Assembly (NCBI RefSeq): GCF_000820005.1
Contig: NZ_CDBL01000063.1
Coordinates: 1 to 64,000, forward strand
From: Aeromonas piscicola
GTDB taxonomy: Bacteria > Pseudomonadota > Gammaproteobacteria > Enterobacterales > Aeromonadaceae
Direction of reading: 5' to 3'
DNA length: 64,000 nt
In this document: positions 8,160 through 19,075 of the stretch, in pieces
Layout of the letters: every line of letters begins with the position of its first letter
Numbering within the stretch: position 1 is the stretch's first letter
Position numbers and translations under genes: made by a program
Notes under the pieces: model-generated
Database searches by the model: none
Told to the model about the DNA's origin: nothing
What the model saw: only the letters and a program-made list of their open reading frames with translations

Positions 8160-10397
8160 TTACATCGAGCTATATTTTTCACGCAACCGCTGACGGACAA
8201 ACTCGGCCAGGGTGTTGAACATAAAGGTGAACACAAACAGGACGAAGGCCGCGAGGAACAGCACCCGATAGTGGGAGCTGCCCACTTCCGATTCCGGCAT
8301 CTCCACCGCAATGTTGGCGGCCAGGGTGCGCAGTCCCTGGAACATGGAGAAGTCCATGATGGGGGTATTGCCGGTGGCCATCAGCACTATCATGGTCTCG
8401 CCCACGGCGCGGCCAAGGCCCATCATCACTGCCGAGAAGATGCCCGGGCTGGCGGTAAGGATCACCACCCGGCTCAGGGTCTGCCAAGGGGTCGCCCCCA
8501 GTGCCAGCGAGCCCTGGGTGAGATGCTTGGGCACGGAGAAGACAGCGTCCTCGGCGATGGAGAAGATGGTGGGGATGACGGCAAAGCCCATGGCGATACC
8601 GACCACCAGCGAGTTGCGCTGGTCAAACTTGATGCCCATCTCGTGGGTCAGCCAGATGCGCGAATCGCCGTGCATGAAGGCGTTCTCGATGAGCGGGCTC
8701 ACCGCGAAGGCGCCCCAGCCGATCAGCAGCAGCACGGGGATCAACAGGATGGCGTGCCACCCCTCCGGCAGCCAGGATTTGCTGCGCTCCGGCAGATAGT
8801 TCCACACCAGCGCGGTCAGCAGCATCCCCATCGGCAGCAGGATGAGCAGCAGCACAACGCCGGGCAGCGCCCCCTCTATGATGGGAGCGAGCCAGAGACC
8901 CGCCAGGAAGCCCAGGATAACGGTCGGCAGCGCCGCCATGATCTCGACCGTCGGCTTGACGTATTTGCGCAACCCGGCCGACATGAAGTAGGCGGTATAG
9001 ATGGCGCCGGCAACGCCGAGCGGCACCGCAAACATCATGGCGTAAAAGGAGGCCTTAAGGGTGCCGAACACCAGCGGCACCAGACTCAGCTTGGCTTCGA
9101 AGTCATTGCTGGCGGAGGTGGATTGCCACACATACTGGGGCTCCGGGTACCCTTCGTACCACACCTCCTGCCACAGGGCAGACCAGGTCACCTCGGGGTG
9201 CTCATTCTCCACAGCGAACAGTTTGAAGCCATCCCCCTGCTGCATCAGCAACACATTGTGGCGTGGCGAGATAGCCAGGGCCGACAGGGAGCCGCCCTCG
9301 ACCTTCTCGCTCAGCAGCTTGGTCTCGCCGGTGGCGTGGAAGAAGCTGACTGTGCCATCCTTGCCTGCGCTGATGAAGCCCTTGCGAAAGTGCTCCGGGG
9401 TCAGCAAGTCGACCGGGCCATCGCCCTTGAAGTCACGAATGGGGGTGAACTGGCGCTTGCCGTCCTTGGCCACTTCGAACCACTGGGAGATGACGCCGTT
9501 GTCATTGCCCACCAGCAGGGAGGAGGCACCGGAGAGCAGCTCGACCCGGGTCACGTTGGCGTTGGGGGCATTGATCTCCATGACGTTGCGCAGGGAGATG
9601 TCATTGAGGTTGTGAATGTCGTAGACGGAGAGGCGATTGCCCTCACGCACGAACAGGATGCGCAGATTGGGGGTCAGCAACAGCTGATCCACATGACGCG
9701 GCAGGGAGGGAATGCTGTAGTTCTGGGCGCTCCACTCCACCTCGCCGGAGAGGAAATTCTCCTCGCCGCTCATCACCGTCATCACGCCGCGGCCATCCTC
9801 GGTCACGGCGGCGGTGGCCATCTTCTCCTTGGTCGCCTCGAACACCATCAGCTGCAACGCTTTTCCTTGCGGATCGATCACCACGGGCGCTTCGCCGAAG
9901 GGATACTGCAGGCTGGGCTCGATGACGCGCACATCGTTGGGATAGGAGACCTTGAAGTAGGGCTGCATCACCAGCGCCTTGCCATCGGCAAAGCCGTAGG
10001 CGATGAGCTTCTGACCCGGTGCCGGCGGCGCGACCGTGGTGATGTCACCCGCGACCTGGGCCTGACCCAGGGCCTGACCCACCTTGACCTTGCCATCCCC
10101 CTGGACGGCGAAGAAGGTGACCAGCCCCTTGTCGCTGAAGCGGTAGCCAATCTCGTTCTGCTCCTCCATCCCGAGCCAGGCGGTCTTGCCCGCAACGGGC
10201 AGCGTGAACGACGCAGTCGGCTCCATGCTGGCGCCATTGAAGATGGGTTTCACCACATAGAGCAGGTAGAAAAAAATGAGCAACAGGGCCACCAGCACCA
10301 GGGCACCACCAGTGGTGACCCCGTACTTGGCCAACTTATCCTTGATACGGCGCTTTCTACTGCCCGCCATACCCAAGTTTATCGATTCCGATGACAT
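8160..10397 (-). CDS. pstC: Phosphate ABC transporter permease PstC, long form
   Basis: About 745 residues. A first membrane helix (GGALVLVALLLIFFYLLYVV) is followed by roughly 400 periplasmic residues with WD-like repeat character (VTRVELLSGASSLLVGNDNGVISQW, GKDGTVSFFHA). The C-terminal permease domain contains the EAA loop ALGATPWQTLSRVVILTASPGIFSA. The periplasmic insert is characteristic of the long PstC type and might bind the substrate-binding protein or sense a ligand. GAGG lies 6 bases before ATG 10397; an earlier in-frame TTG is less likely. It is the first gene of the operon, behind a Pho box. pstS is not next to it. Confidence 0.93.
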   Translation of the reverse strand: MSSESINLGMAGSRKRRIKDKLAKYGVTTGGALVLVALLLIFFYLLYVVKPIFNGASMEPTASFTLPVAGKTAWLGMEEQNEIGYRFSDKGLVTFFAVQGDGKVKVGQALGQAQVAGDITTVAPPAPGQKLIAYGFADGKALVMQPYFKVSYPNDVRVIEPSLQYPFGEAPVVIDPQGKALQLMVFEATKEKMATAAVTEDGRGVMTVMSGEENFLSGEVEWSAQNYSIPSLPRHVDQLLLTPNLRILFVREGNRLSVYDIHNLNDISLRNVMEINAPNANVTRVELLSGASSLLVGNDNGVISQWFEVAKDGKRQFTPIRDFKGDGPVDLLTPEHFRKGFISAGKDGTVSFFHATGETKLLSEKVEGGSLSALAISPRHNVLLMQQGDGFKLFAVENEHPEVTWSALWQEVWYEGYPEPQYVWQSTSASNDFEAKLSLVPLVFGTLKASFYAMMFAVPLGVAGAIYTAYFMSAGLRKYVKPTVEIMAALPTVILGFLAGLWLAPIIEGALPGVVLLLILLPMGMLLTALVWNYLPERSKSWLPEGWHAILLIPVLLLIGWGAFAVSPLIENAFMHGDSRIWLTHEMGIKFDQRNSLVVGIAMGFAVIPTIFSIAEDAVFSVPKHLTQGSLALGATPWQTLSRVVILTASPGIFSAVMMGLGRAVGETMIVLMATGNTPIMDFSMFQGLRTLAANIAVEMPESEVGSSHYRVLFLAAFVLFVFTFMFNTLAEFVRQRLREKYSSM

Positions 10398-10429
10398 GCA
10401 AGACCTCAATGTGAGCTAGGCTTGGCGGC

Positions 10430-10463
10430 ATTATATGGCGGTTGCATGACAGTTTTGTTACAT
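10430..10463 (-). promoter_or_regulatory. Pho box and promoter of pstCAB-phoU
   Basis: Read on the minus strand, three 7-base units lie 11 bases apart: ATGTAAC, CTGTCAT (perfect) and CCGCCAT, separated by AAAA and GCAA. They run directly into TATAAT at 10430-10435. This is the usual PhoB-activated architecture, with the Pho box replacing the -35 element. The pstC ATG follows about 30 bases later. Confidence 0.8.
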
Positions 10464-10606
10464 CGGGGCCCTCTGTGAATAGGTTATTTTGGGGGGCCAT
10501 TCAGGCAGGACGTCGTCGGCAAACAGTAGTGCCAACCCTCTGTTTTATATGACGATATATGAATGAATAAAGCATGGGGGCAAGACGGCTCCCCCCCCCG
10601 TTGATA

Positions 10607-11315
<709 letters not shown>

Positions 11316-11319
<4 letters not shown>

Positions 11320-11492
11320 GCCCTTACCTCTTCGTCGTTATACTGCCTGTGCGCCTTGAACATTGGCGCCGTGCCGACCGGGATCTCACCCGTTTCCCCC
11401 TCGGCCCTGGCGGCCAGCGCCATGGCGTGGCGCATCCAGCGCTCGTCTTGCTGCGCTTGCTCAAAGGAGTCAGCATTCTCTGATGGCGTCAC
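11316..11492 (-). pseudogene. Truncated tadA 5' copy 2
   Basis: Also 58 codons, starting at GTG 11492. It differs from copy 1 at only about three residues (D8, A13, A28, the first two of which match tadA itself). Its TGA overlaps the GTG of copy 1, and the Shine-Dalgarno-like GAGGTAAGGG precedes each start. Confidence 0.75.
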
Positions 11493-11659
11493 GCCCTTAC
11501 CTCTTTATATTTCCTGCATGCCTTGAACATTGGCGCCGTGCCGACCGGGATCTCACCCGTTTCCCCCTCGGCCCTGGCGGCCAGCACCATGGCATGGCGC
11601 ATCCAGCGCTCGTCTTGTTCGCTATGCCCCAGGCATTGTGCGATTTCTGATGGTTCCAC
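11489..11659 (-). pseudogene. Truncated tadA 5' copy 3 (outermost)
   Basis: A 56-codon frame from GTG 11659: VEPSEIAQCLGHSEQDERW..., then the shared WMRHAMVLAARAEGETGEIPVGTA core and the tail PMFKACRKYKEVRA. Its first 15 residues are unlike the other copies, so it probably preserves an older version of the 5' end. Upstream in-frame ATGs (to 11728) exist, but the GTG is preceded by AGAGGGCAGGGGC, the counterpart of the ribosome site in the other copies. Confidence 0.65.
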
Positions 11660-12004
11660 GCCCCTGCCCTCTCTAGACGACTTGCTCATAACGGTTTGCC
11701 CTGCCTCCCGGCCAGACAGATCGCGCATCCGTCTCTTCAGTTTTATCCGGATGCGGTTATCCAGGACCAGCCCCTGCCCGACGGGTGATGACGATGTGCA
11801 TGATCACCTGGCAAGGCTGCTCGCCTGGCAGTGGATCCGCGTACCGCAACACGGGGCGGCGATTATGCCAAATCTCACCTGCAGGCCCAAGCTGCATCTT
11901 GGTTGCGCAATAAAGAAGCAGTCGGCATCTCCCTGATAAAAAAGGAGTTGCACCAACCGATCCATATCATTAGACTCCTTTTCGTCAGCTCAGACTGACC
12001 TCGT
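11660..12004. other. Intergenic stretch between the tadA array and tRNA-Pro
   Basis: I see no convincing gene here. A long-loop inverted repeat (AAAAGGAGT at 11941-11949, ACTCCTTTT at 11974-11982) lies just before the tRNA and could act as a weak terminator in either direction. Promoters for the divergent tadA array and the tRNA must lie here, but I could not place them with confidence. Confidence 0.4.
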
Positions 12005-12081
12005 CGGTGTGTAGCGCAGCCAGGTAGCGCATCTGCATGGGGTGTAGAGGGTCGGAGGTTCGAATCCTCTCACACCGACCA
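12005..12081 (+). tRNA. tRNA-Pro (anticodon GGG)
   Basis: A 77-base cloverleaf with encoded CCA. The acceptor stem is CGGTGTG / CACACCG with discriminator A. The D stem is GCGC / GCGC. The anticodon arm is TCTGC-ATGGGGT-GTAGA, giving anticodon GGG for the codon CCC. The T arm carries GGTTCGAATCC. The sequence is close to E. coli proL as I recall it. A strong terminator follows. Confidence 0.95.
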
Positions 12082-12091
12082 TTTTCCCCGA

Positions 12092-12126
12092 AAATAGCCC
12101 AGTCTCGCGACTGGGCTATTTTTTTG
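12092..12126 (+). terminator. Terminator after tRNA-Pro
   Basis: A 13-bp stem (AAATAGCCCAGTC / GACTGGGCTATTT) with loop TCGC, followed by a T-run. Confidence 0.93.
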
Positions 12127-12219
12127 CCTCGTTGCCCGCCCCCCATCGTTATTGTCCTGCCAAACGCCTTGCCCACAGAGCCATCGCTTATCGACGGCAT
12201 GTTTTTTATACAGAACCAC

Positions 12220-12248
12220 TTGAAACCGCTGGCGAGTATCGCTAGGAT
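12220..12248 (+). promoter_or_regulatory. Sigma-70 type promoter
   Basis: TTGAAA, 17 bases, TAGGAT. Transcription would start near 12255 and run through two very short leader frames into the 48-codon frame at 12341. Confidence 0.5.
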
Positions 12249-12340
12249 ACGCCACTTTTCCGCCGGCAATGGATACAGGGAGGTGGAAATCCGGGTGATG
12301 GAGTCACCAACCGGCTTGCAAACCAACGAGGCAAGCACCC

Positions 12341-12487
12341 ATGACGCAAGCAGTTGACGCACAACCCGATCTGGCCCCCCTGCCACTACCGAACGCCGAG
12401 CTCGACGATAACGAATACGGCACTGAATACGGCACCATAGTGCGCCTTGACGTGGTCGATCTGGCGGCGCCGGACGACGATTACTGA
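12341..12487 (+). CDS. Small acidic protein, unknown
   Basis: A 48-residue frame, MTQAVDAQPDLAPLPLPNAE..., with a strongly acidic C-terminal half that holds the doublet NEYGTEYGT and ends APDDDY. Its third positions are GC-rich like real genes of this genome. It follows a good promoter (12220-12248). Two tiny frames lie before it: MDTGRWKSG ends in a TGATG overlap with MESPTGLQTNEASTHDASS, which in turn overlaps this start. AGGC lies about 10 bases upstream of the ATG, which is only a fair ribosome site. I recognise no family. It could be a small regulatory or precursor peptide, or chance. Confidence 0.35.
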   Translation: MTQAVDAQPDLAPLPLPNAELDDNEYGTEYGTIVRLDVVDLAAPDDDY

Positions 12488-13202
12488 TCCTGCCCCTCAA
12501 GGGATCCCCCGCACGCAATGGGAGAGTGTGGCCGCTGAGCCGTGAATTTCGCCACCCGTTCATCCTCCCAAGGGGCTAGGAAGGCCCGCTGATACAAATA
12601 ACAATAAAATGCTGGAAAACTGAACATAACCAGTTGTATTCACTACTCATCACCCTCCCCTCCCCCTAAGGGCTGTCAGGCCAAGGTGATACAAACCTAC
12701 GTTATTGCTCGTCACTTTCCCCTCGCTGGTGGGGTAAATTCCATTCGGCCCCCATTCGCCATCCAAGTTTTAAACAAACGTTCACTAGCCAATGTTGGCA
12801 TGAGCTGGATATTCACTGGGATCGCCGATCTCATTTCATACAGCTGTTTTTTGAAAGCTTGGAGTTAGGTCGGGATTTGTTTTTGCATTTGTAATTTTAT
12901 TACGTAATAAGTTACATCCCAGACTGCATTACCTCCACTGGATCACACCACCATCAGGGGGCGGAAAACAAGCGCATAACCATCTGCATAGAGCTTTTGC
13001 GCTAACCACATAAATCCATTAAAAACATCACCTTAACTACCACTCAAAAACAGGTGTTTTAAAAAAGTGGTTGACGAACAGGGCAATATTTCGCACCTTA
13101 TGAATCGTGTTACCCCGTTGTTACGGGAAGTTTGAAATAACAGGGATCGACTTTAGTCGTAGTTAGTAAGTTCAAAATGTAATTCTCAAAGGAGTGAACC
13201 TT
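12488..13202. other. Long non-coding stretch upstream of aceB
   Basis: No credible gene; a 60-codon frame at 12686 lacks a ribosome site and gene-like composition. The DNA turns AT-rich towards aceB. It contains a perfect 14-base palindrome at 12897-12910 and a TTGACG element near 13070. An untranslated leader with CGACTTTAGTCG stem potential (13148-13159) lies just before aceB. It presumably holds the regulatory region of the glyoxylate-shunt operon. Confidence 0.5.
12897..12910. promoter_or_regulatory. Palindrome TTATTACGTAATAA upstream of aceB
   Basis: A perfect 14-base inverted repeat with no spacer, about 290 bases before the aceB start. Candidate operator for an unidentified dimeric regulator. 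Confidence 0.3.
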
Positions 13203-14810
<1,608 letters not shown>

Positions 14811-14883
14811 ATCACGGGCCCCGGGCGGGGCTCGCCAATAACAAGTCAATGGAAACGTGAAATCAATGAAAGAGGGAACTGAT

Positions 14884-16197
14884 ATGGCACTGACCCGTGA
14901 GCAACAGATCCAGGCTATCGAGAAAGACTGGGCAGAAAACCCCCGCTGGAAAGGGATCAAGCGCGGCTACAGCGCCGAAGACGTGGTGAACCTGCGCGGC
15001 AGCTTGCAGCCGGTGCACACTCTGGCTCAGCGCGGCGCCGACAAACTGTGGGAGCTGATCCACGGCAGCGCCAAGAAAGGCTACGTCAACTGCCTCGGCG
15101 CCCTGACCGGTGGCCAGGCGGTGCAGCAGGCCAAGGCGGGCATAGAGGCCATCTACCTCTCCGGCTGGCAAGTGGCGGCGGACAACAACTTGTCCTCCAC
15201 CATGTACCCGGATCAGTCCCTCTACCCGGCCAACTCGGTCCCGTCCGTGGTGGAGCGCATCAATAACTCGTTTGCCCGTGCCGACCAGATCCAGTGGGCC
15301 AACAAGGTGGGCCCGCAGGATGCCGGCTTCATCGACTACTTCCTGCCAATAGTGGCGGATGCCGAAGCCGGTTTCGGCGGCGTACTGAACGCCTTCGAGC
15401 TGATGAAGGGGATGATTGAAGCGGGCGCCGCCGGCGTGCACTTCGAAGATCAGCTGGCCTCGGTGAAGAAATGCGGCCATATGGGCGGCAAGGTACTGGT
15501 CCCCACCCAGGAAGCGGTACAAAAGCTGGTCGCTGCCCGTCTGGCAGCCGACGTCTGCGGCACCACGACGCTGGTGATTGCCCGTACCGACGCCAACGCG
15601 GCCGACTTGCTGACCACGGATGCAGATCCTTACGATGCCGGTTTCCTGACCGGTGAGCGCACCGCAGAAGGCTTCTACAAGGTGCAGGCGGGTATTGAGC
15701 AGGCCATCTCCCGTGGCCTGGCCTATGCCCCCTACGCAGACATGGTGTGGTGTGAAACCGCCAAGCCGGATCTGGACGAGGCGCGCAAGTTTGCCGAAGC
15801 CATCAAGGCGCAGTACCCGGACACCATACTGGCCTACAACTGCTCCCCCAGCTTCAACTGGAAGAAAAATCTGGACGATGCCACCATCGCCCGCTTCCAG
15901 CAGGAGCTGTCCGACATGGGTTACAAGTACCAGTTCATCACCCTCGCGGGTATCCACAACATGTGGTTCCACATGTACGAACTGGCCTACCAGTACGCCC
16001 GTGGCGAGGGGATGAAGCACTACGTCGAGATGGTGCAGGAGCCGGAATTTGCCGCCGCCAGCCGTGGTTACACCTTCGTGGCACACCAGCAGGAAGTAGG
16101 CACGGGTTACTTCGACAAGGTAACCACCGTCATTCAGGGTGGCCAATCTTCAGTGACCGCACTGACAGGTTCCACCGAAGAAGATCAGTTCCACTGA
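14884..16197 (+). CDS. aceA: Isocitrate lyase
   Basis: A 437-residue enzyme that cleaves isocitrate to succinate and glyoxylate. The signature K195-K-C197-G-H199 (catalytic cysteine) followed by MGGK is present, as are the metal-site region [10 protein letters not shown] and the NCSPSFNW substrate loop. Length and sequence fit the E. coli-type AceA. The start chosen is ATG 14884, preceded by GAGGGAAC. An earlier in-frame ATG at 14857 would add nine residues atypical of the family. It is the second gene of aceBA and ends at a strong terminator. Confidence 0.97.
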   Translation: MALTREQQIQAIEKDWAENPRWKGIKRGYSAEDVVNLRGSLQPVHTLAQRGADKLWELIHGSAKKGYVNCLGALTGGQAVQQAKAGIEAIYLSGWQVAADNNLSSTMYPDQSLYPANSVPSVVERINNSFARADQIQWANKVGPQDAGFIDYFLPIVADAEAGFGGVLNAFELMKGMIEAGAAGVHFEDQLASVKKCGHMGGKVLVPTQEAVQKLVAARLAADVCGTTTLVIARTDANAADLLTTDADPYDAGFLTGERTAEGFYKVQAGIEQAISRGLAYAPYADMVWCETAKPDLDEARKFAEAIKAQYPDTILAYNCSPSFNWKKNLDDATIARFQQELSDMGYKYQFITLAGIHNMWFHMYELAYQYARGEGMKHYVEMVQEPEFAAASRGYTFVAHQQEVGTGYFDKVTTVIQGGQSSVTALTGSTEEDQFH

Positions 16198-16228
16198 TAA
16201 CTGCATGCGAGCCACCTCGCTCGAACAA

Positions 16229-16258
16229 AAACCCCGGCCTGGTGCCGGGGTTTCTTTT
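16229..16258 (+). terminator. Terminator of aceBA
   Basis: Stem CCCCGGC / GCCGGGG, loop CTGGT, followed by TTTCTTTTT. Confidence 0.92.
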
Positions 16259-16304
16259 TGCTCGCCGCTCAAGGATGCAGCGCAGACAGGCGGTCACCGT
16301 CGGA

Positions 16305-17048
16305 TCAGAGTTCGAGGATCTCTTTGACAAAGGGAATGGTCAGCTTGCGCTTGGCGCGAAATGAGGCGTTATCGAGCTGATTGAGGGTGGTAAGCAGGGT
16401 GCGCATGTCGCGGGAGAGTCGGTTGAGCAGGAAGCGGCCCACATCGATGGGCAATTTGAAGCCCCGCAGCTCGGCACGCAGCTGCAGGGCACTGAGCTTG
16501 CCTTCATCATCCAGCTCATCGAGATGGAAACTCACCCCCCAGTCGAGGCGGGAGGCAAGATCCGGCAACTGCAGCCCCAGCTTGCGCGGTGCGCTGCAAC
16601 CCGTGACTACCAGAGTACCCTCGCCCTTCTCCTGCCAGCGATTGTAGAAATCGAACAGGGCCCGCTCCCACAGCGCATTGCCGGCGATGGCTTCCAGACT
16701 GTCCAGACAGACCAGCGGCAAGCTTTCGAGGGCGTCGAGCATGCTGGGATCCAGCTGTTCGAACTGATCGAGGGAGAGATAGGCCGCCGCCGCATCGCGG
16801 GCATTGACCTCGGCGCAGGTGGCGTGCAGCAGGTGGGAGCGTCCCGATCCCTTGGCGCCCCAGAAATAGAGGAAAGGTGATCCCTGACCGATGGCCGCAT
16901 TCTTGAGGGCGGTGATCAGATGAGCATTGTTGCCGGGATAAAAACTGACGAAGGTTTCATCATCCGGTAATTGTACGGCTAAAGACAGTTGGGCCGGTTG
17001 CTTCACTCGTTGGGCTTTGACTGTGACATTTGTGGCTGAGTGTATCAT
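16305..17048 (-). CDS. hda: DnaA inactivator protein Hda
   Basis: About 247 residues, homologous to the AAA+ domain of DnaA. With the loaded sliding clamp it stimulates hydrolysis of DnaA-ATP, preventing re-initiation of replication. Near the N-terminus is a clamp-binding motif, QLSLAV (QLSLPL in E. coli), then LPDDETFVSFYPGNN, a P-loop GAKGSGRSHLLHA, and the sensor region SRLDWGVSFHLDELDDEGKLSALQLRAELRGF typical of Hda. The start is uncertain: ATG 17048 is chosen, but E. coli hda uses a non-ATG start and a GTG lies nearby. It follows the DUF2066 gene, with a hairpin between them. Confidence 0.92.
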   Translation of the reverse strand: MIHSATNVTVKAQRVKQPAQLSLAVQLPDDETFVSFYPGNNAHLITALKNAAIGQGSPFLYFWGAKGSGRSHLLHATCAEVNARDAAAAYLSLDQFEQLDPSMLDALESLPLVCLDSLEAIAGNALWERALFDFYNRWQEKGEGTLVVTGCSAPRKLGLQLPDLASRLDWGVSFHLDELDDEGKLSALQLRAELRGFKLPIDVGRFLLNRLSRDMRTLLTTLNQLDNASFRAKRKLTIPFVKEILEL

Positions 17049-17065
17049 CGCAAAGGCAGATAGAG

Positions 17066-17091
17066 AACCGCCCGGACTTGGCCGGGCGGTT
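17066..17091 (-). terminator. Hairpin between the DUF2066 gene and hda
   Basis: Stem AACCGCCCGG / CCGGGCGGTT with a 6-base loop. On the minus strand the tail is TCTCTATCT rather than a clean T-run, so termination may be partial. Confidence 0.5.
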
Positions 17092-17109
17092 GGTACAAGG
17101 CAGAAATGA

Positions 17110-18129
17110 TCAGGGTTGCGACCATTGGTAGCGCAAACCGCTGTCATTATCATCAATCTGGCGCAACCGGCTCTCCAGTTGCAAGCCGCGGATGAGCTCG
17201 GCCTTGTCCCCCTGCAATGCGAGGTTGAAGGTGACCTTGTCCCCTTCCAGCTTGCCGATCTCCACCTTGGTGACGCTGGCCATGCCCTGCAGCATCTTCT
17301 GCACCGTGATCATGCCGTCTATGCCGGACAAGCCTTCCACCACCAGGGTCTGGCTGGAGGCGACACCCGAGATGCGCGCACCATAGTTCTGCACCAGCCA
17401 GGCCGCCAGCCCATCGGCAAATCCCTGCGCCACCTCGGCCTGGGTGCCGCTGCCGCTGCCGCGGGTAAGCTCGGCCAGCTCGCCACCAGCCTTGGGTCCA
17501 TAGAGGCCCCAGTCTATGCTCCACTTCTCCCCTTCCGGGGTCAGCTTGCCCAGCACCACCATCTCGGCGCCATAACGCTGGCTCGCCTTGAGGATGGGGT
17601 CGGCGAAGCGGCCCCAGACATCGGTGGCATTGACCGCCATGTTGTCATCGAGATCCATCAAGGGAATGCTGACCGGCAGGCCCAGGGCCTGGCTCTGGGT
17701 ACGCAGCACGGCGGCCCAGCCATCGCTGGACTGATCCGGCAGGACGCGGCGTTCTCCCTCATTGATCACCAGCCAGATGGCTACCTGAGGCCGGGCCGGT
17801 CCAAGCAGGGCAAATTTGCTTTGGGAGATCAGGGCGTTGACCTTGGCAACGTCAAAGTCAGCCTTGAGAAACTTGACCGGCCCCACGTCCTGATAGCCGT
17901 AATGCTGCACATAGTCGCCTGGGGCGGCCAGCGCCTTGACCACGGCCGGCTGGGTGAGGATATCCCGCTTGCCGGTCACCTTGACCAGCACATCCCCCAG
18001 CGCCTGGGACTGGGCCGCCACCATGTCGCCGCTGGTGGGGGCCTTGCCCTGATAGAGATCGGTCACCTGAGCGGCTGAGACCATGAATGACAAGCCGCAG
18101 CAGAGGGCGGTCACAACACGTTTGAACAT
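17110..18129 (-). CDS. DUF2066 domain-containing exported protein
   Basis: A 339-residue protein with a signal peptide (MFKRVVTALCCGLSFMVSA) followed by AQVTDLYQGKAPTSG...AQSQALGDVLVKVTGKRDIL, the hallmark of DUF2066. Residues around ARPQVAIWLVINEGERRVLPD and the C-terminal VLQ/LVVEGLSGIDGMITVQKMLQGMASV repeats also fit. It should be periplasmic. Function is unknown, although the gene commonly sits next to hda or purM in gamma-proteobacteria, as here. The start ATG 18129 is chosen because it opens the signal peptide; the frame is open further upstream. Confidence 0.88.
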   Translation of the reverse strand: MFKRVVTALCCGLSFMVSAAQVTDLYQGKAPTSGDMVAAQSQALGDVLVKVTGKRDILTQPAVVKALAAPGDYVQHYGYQDVGPVKFLKADFDVAKVNALISQSKFALLGPARPQVAIWLVINEGERRVLPDQSSDGWAAVLRTQSQALGLPVSIPLMDLDDNMAVNATDVWGRFADPILKASQRYGAEMVVLGKLTPEGEKWSIDWGLYGPKAGGELAELTRGSGSGTQAEVAQGFADGLAAWLVQNYGARISGVASSQTLVVEGLSGIDGMITVQKMLQGMASVTKVEIGKLEGDKVTFNLALQGDKAELIRGLQLESRLRQIDDNDSGLRYQWSQP

Positions 18130-18211
18130 GAGAAGAGTCTCGAAATGGGAGATGGTGCTTATGGTAGCGGCAAGGCGCGCATTGCAGCAAGCTGGAGGGG
18201 GATAAACAACA

Positions 18212-18242
18212 GAGCCGGCAAGGCGCCGGCTCCGATTACCCC
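18212..18242 (-). terminator. Terminator of upp
   Basis: On the minus strand, stem GAGCCGGC / GCCGGCTC with a 5-base loop, followed by TGTTGTTTAT. It lies between the upp stop and the DUF2066 gene. Confidence 0.75.
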
Positions 18243-18273
18243 TTCCGCGTGGGAAGCGGGTCAAGGCATCAAC

Positions 18274-18900
18274 TTACTTGGTACCGAAGATCTTGTCGCC
18301 GGCATCGCCCAGACCCGGCACTATGTAGCCTTTCTCGTTCAGGCCCTGATCGACAGAGGCACAGTAGAGTTCTACATCGGGGTGAGCCGCTTCCAGCGCC
18401 TTGATCCCTTCCGGCGCGGCAACCAGCACCAGCACCTTGATGGACTGGCAGCCTTTCTTTTTCAGCAGGTCGATGGTGGCGATCATGGAGCCGCCGGTGG
18501 CCAGCATGGGGTCGATGACCAGGGCCAGACGCTCTTCGATGTTGCTGACGATCTTCTCGAAATAAGGAACCGGTTGCAGGGTCTCTTCATCGCGGTAGAT
18601 ACCGACCACGCTGACGCGGGCGCTCGGCATGTGCTCCAGCACGCCATCCATCATGCCCAGACCGGCACGCAGAATAGGCACGACTGTGACTTTCTTGCCC
18701 TTGATCTGGTCAACTTCCACTGGCCCGTTCCAGCCATCGATGGTAACCTTCTCGGTTTCAAAGTCAGAGGTCGCTTCGTAGGTCAACAAACTGCCCACTT
18801 CTTTGGCCAGTTCACGGAAACGCTTGGTGCTGATATCGCCTTCACGCATCAGCCCGATCTTGTGTTTGACCAGGGGGTGTTTGACTTCAACGACTTTCAT
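18274..18900 (-). CDS. upp: Uracil phosphoribosyltransferase
   Basis: A 208-residue salvage enzyme that makes UMP from uracil and PRPP. The PRPP-binding loop [12 protein letters not shown], the [14 protein letters not shown] motif, and the uracil-binding C-terminus [18 protein letters not shown] are all present, and the length equals the E. coli enzyme. GGAGATAAT precedes ATG 18900. It is divergent from purM, sharing a 175-base intergenic region that carries a PurR-like operator. Confidence 0.97.
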   Translation of the reverse strand: MKVVEVKHPLVKHKIGLMREGDISTKRFRELAKEVGSLLTYEATSDFETEKVTIDGWNGPVEVDQIKGKKVTVVPILRAGLGMMDGVLEHMPSARVSVVGIYRDEETLQPVPYFEKIVSNIEERLALVIDPMLATGGSMIATIDLLKKKGCQSIKVLVLVAAPEGIKALEAAHPDVELYCASVDQGLNEKGYIVPGLGDAGDKIFGTK

Positions 18901-18983
18901 TATTATCTCCTCTAACTGCCGCAAAAAAATCGCGGAATCATACAACAAAAGCCAGCGCTTGTAGAGCTTTTCCACGCGAAAAC

Positions 18984-18999
18984 GCGCAAACGATTTCCT
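18984..18999. promoter_or_regulatory. PurR-like operator between upp and purM
   Basis: GCGCAAACGATTTCCT resembles the PurR consensus ACGCAAACGTTTTCGT, matching at about 12 or 13 of 16 positions. It lies 77-92 bases before purM, where a PUR box controls purMN in enterobacteria. Confidence 0.6.
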
Positions 19000-19075
19000 T
19001 TCTGCTTTTACCCGGCCACTGTTAGAATACGCCCCGAATTTTACCCTCCACTTCTTTATATGACGGGGAATACGC

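Noticed and set aside
8127..10394. A 755-codon open frame on the plus strand opposite pstC
   Set aside because: It mirrors the codon bias of pstC, is full of His/Gln/Gly runs, has no recognisable domain, and the minus-strand reading is a clear PstC.
12686..12868. 60-codon frame upstream of aceB
   Set aside because: No ribosome site, AT-rich irregular composition and no family resemblance.
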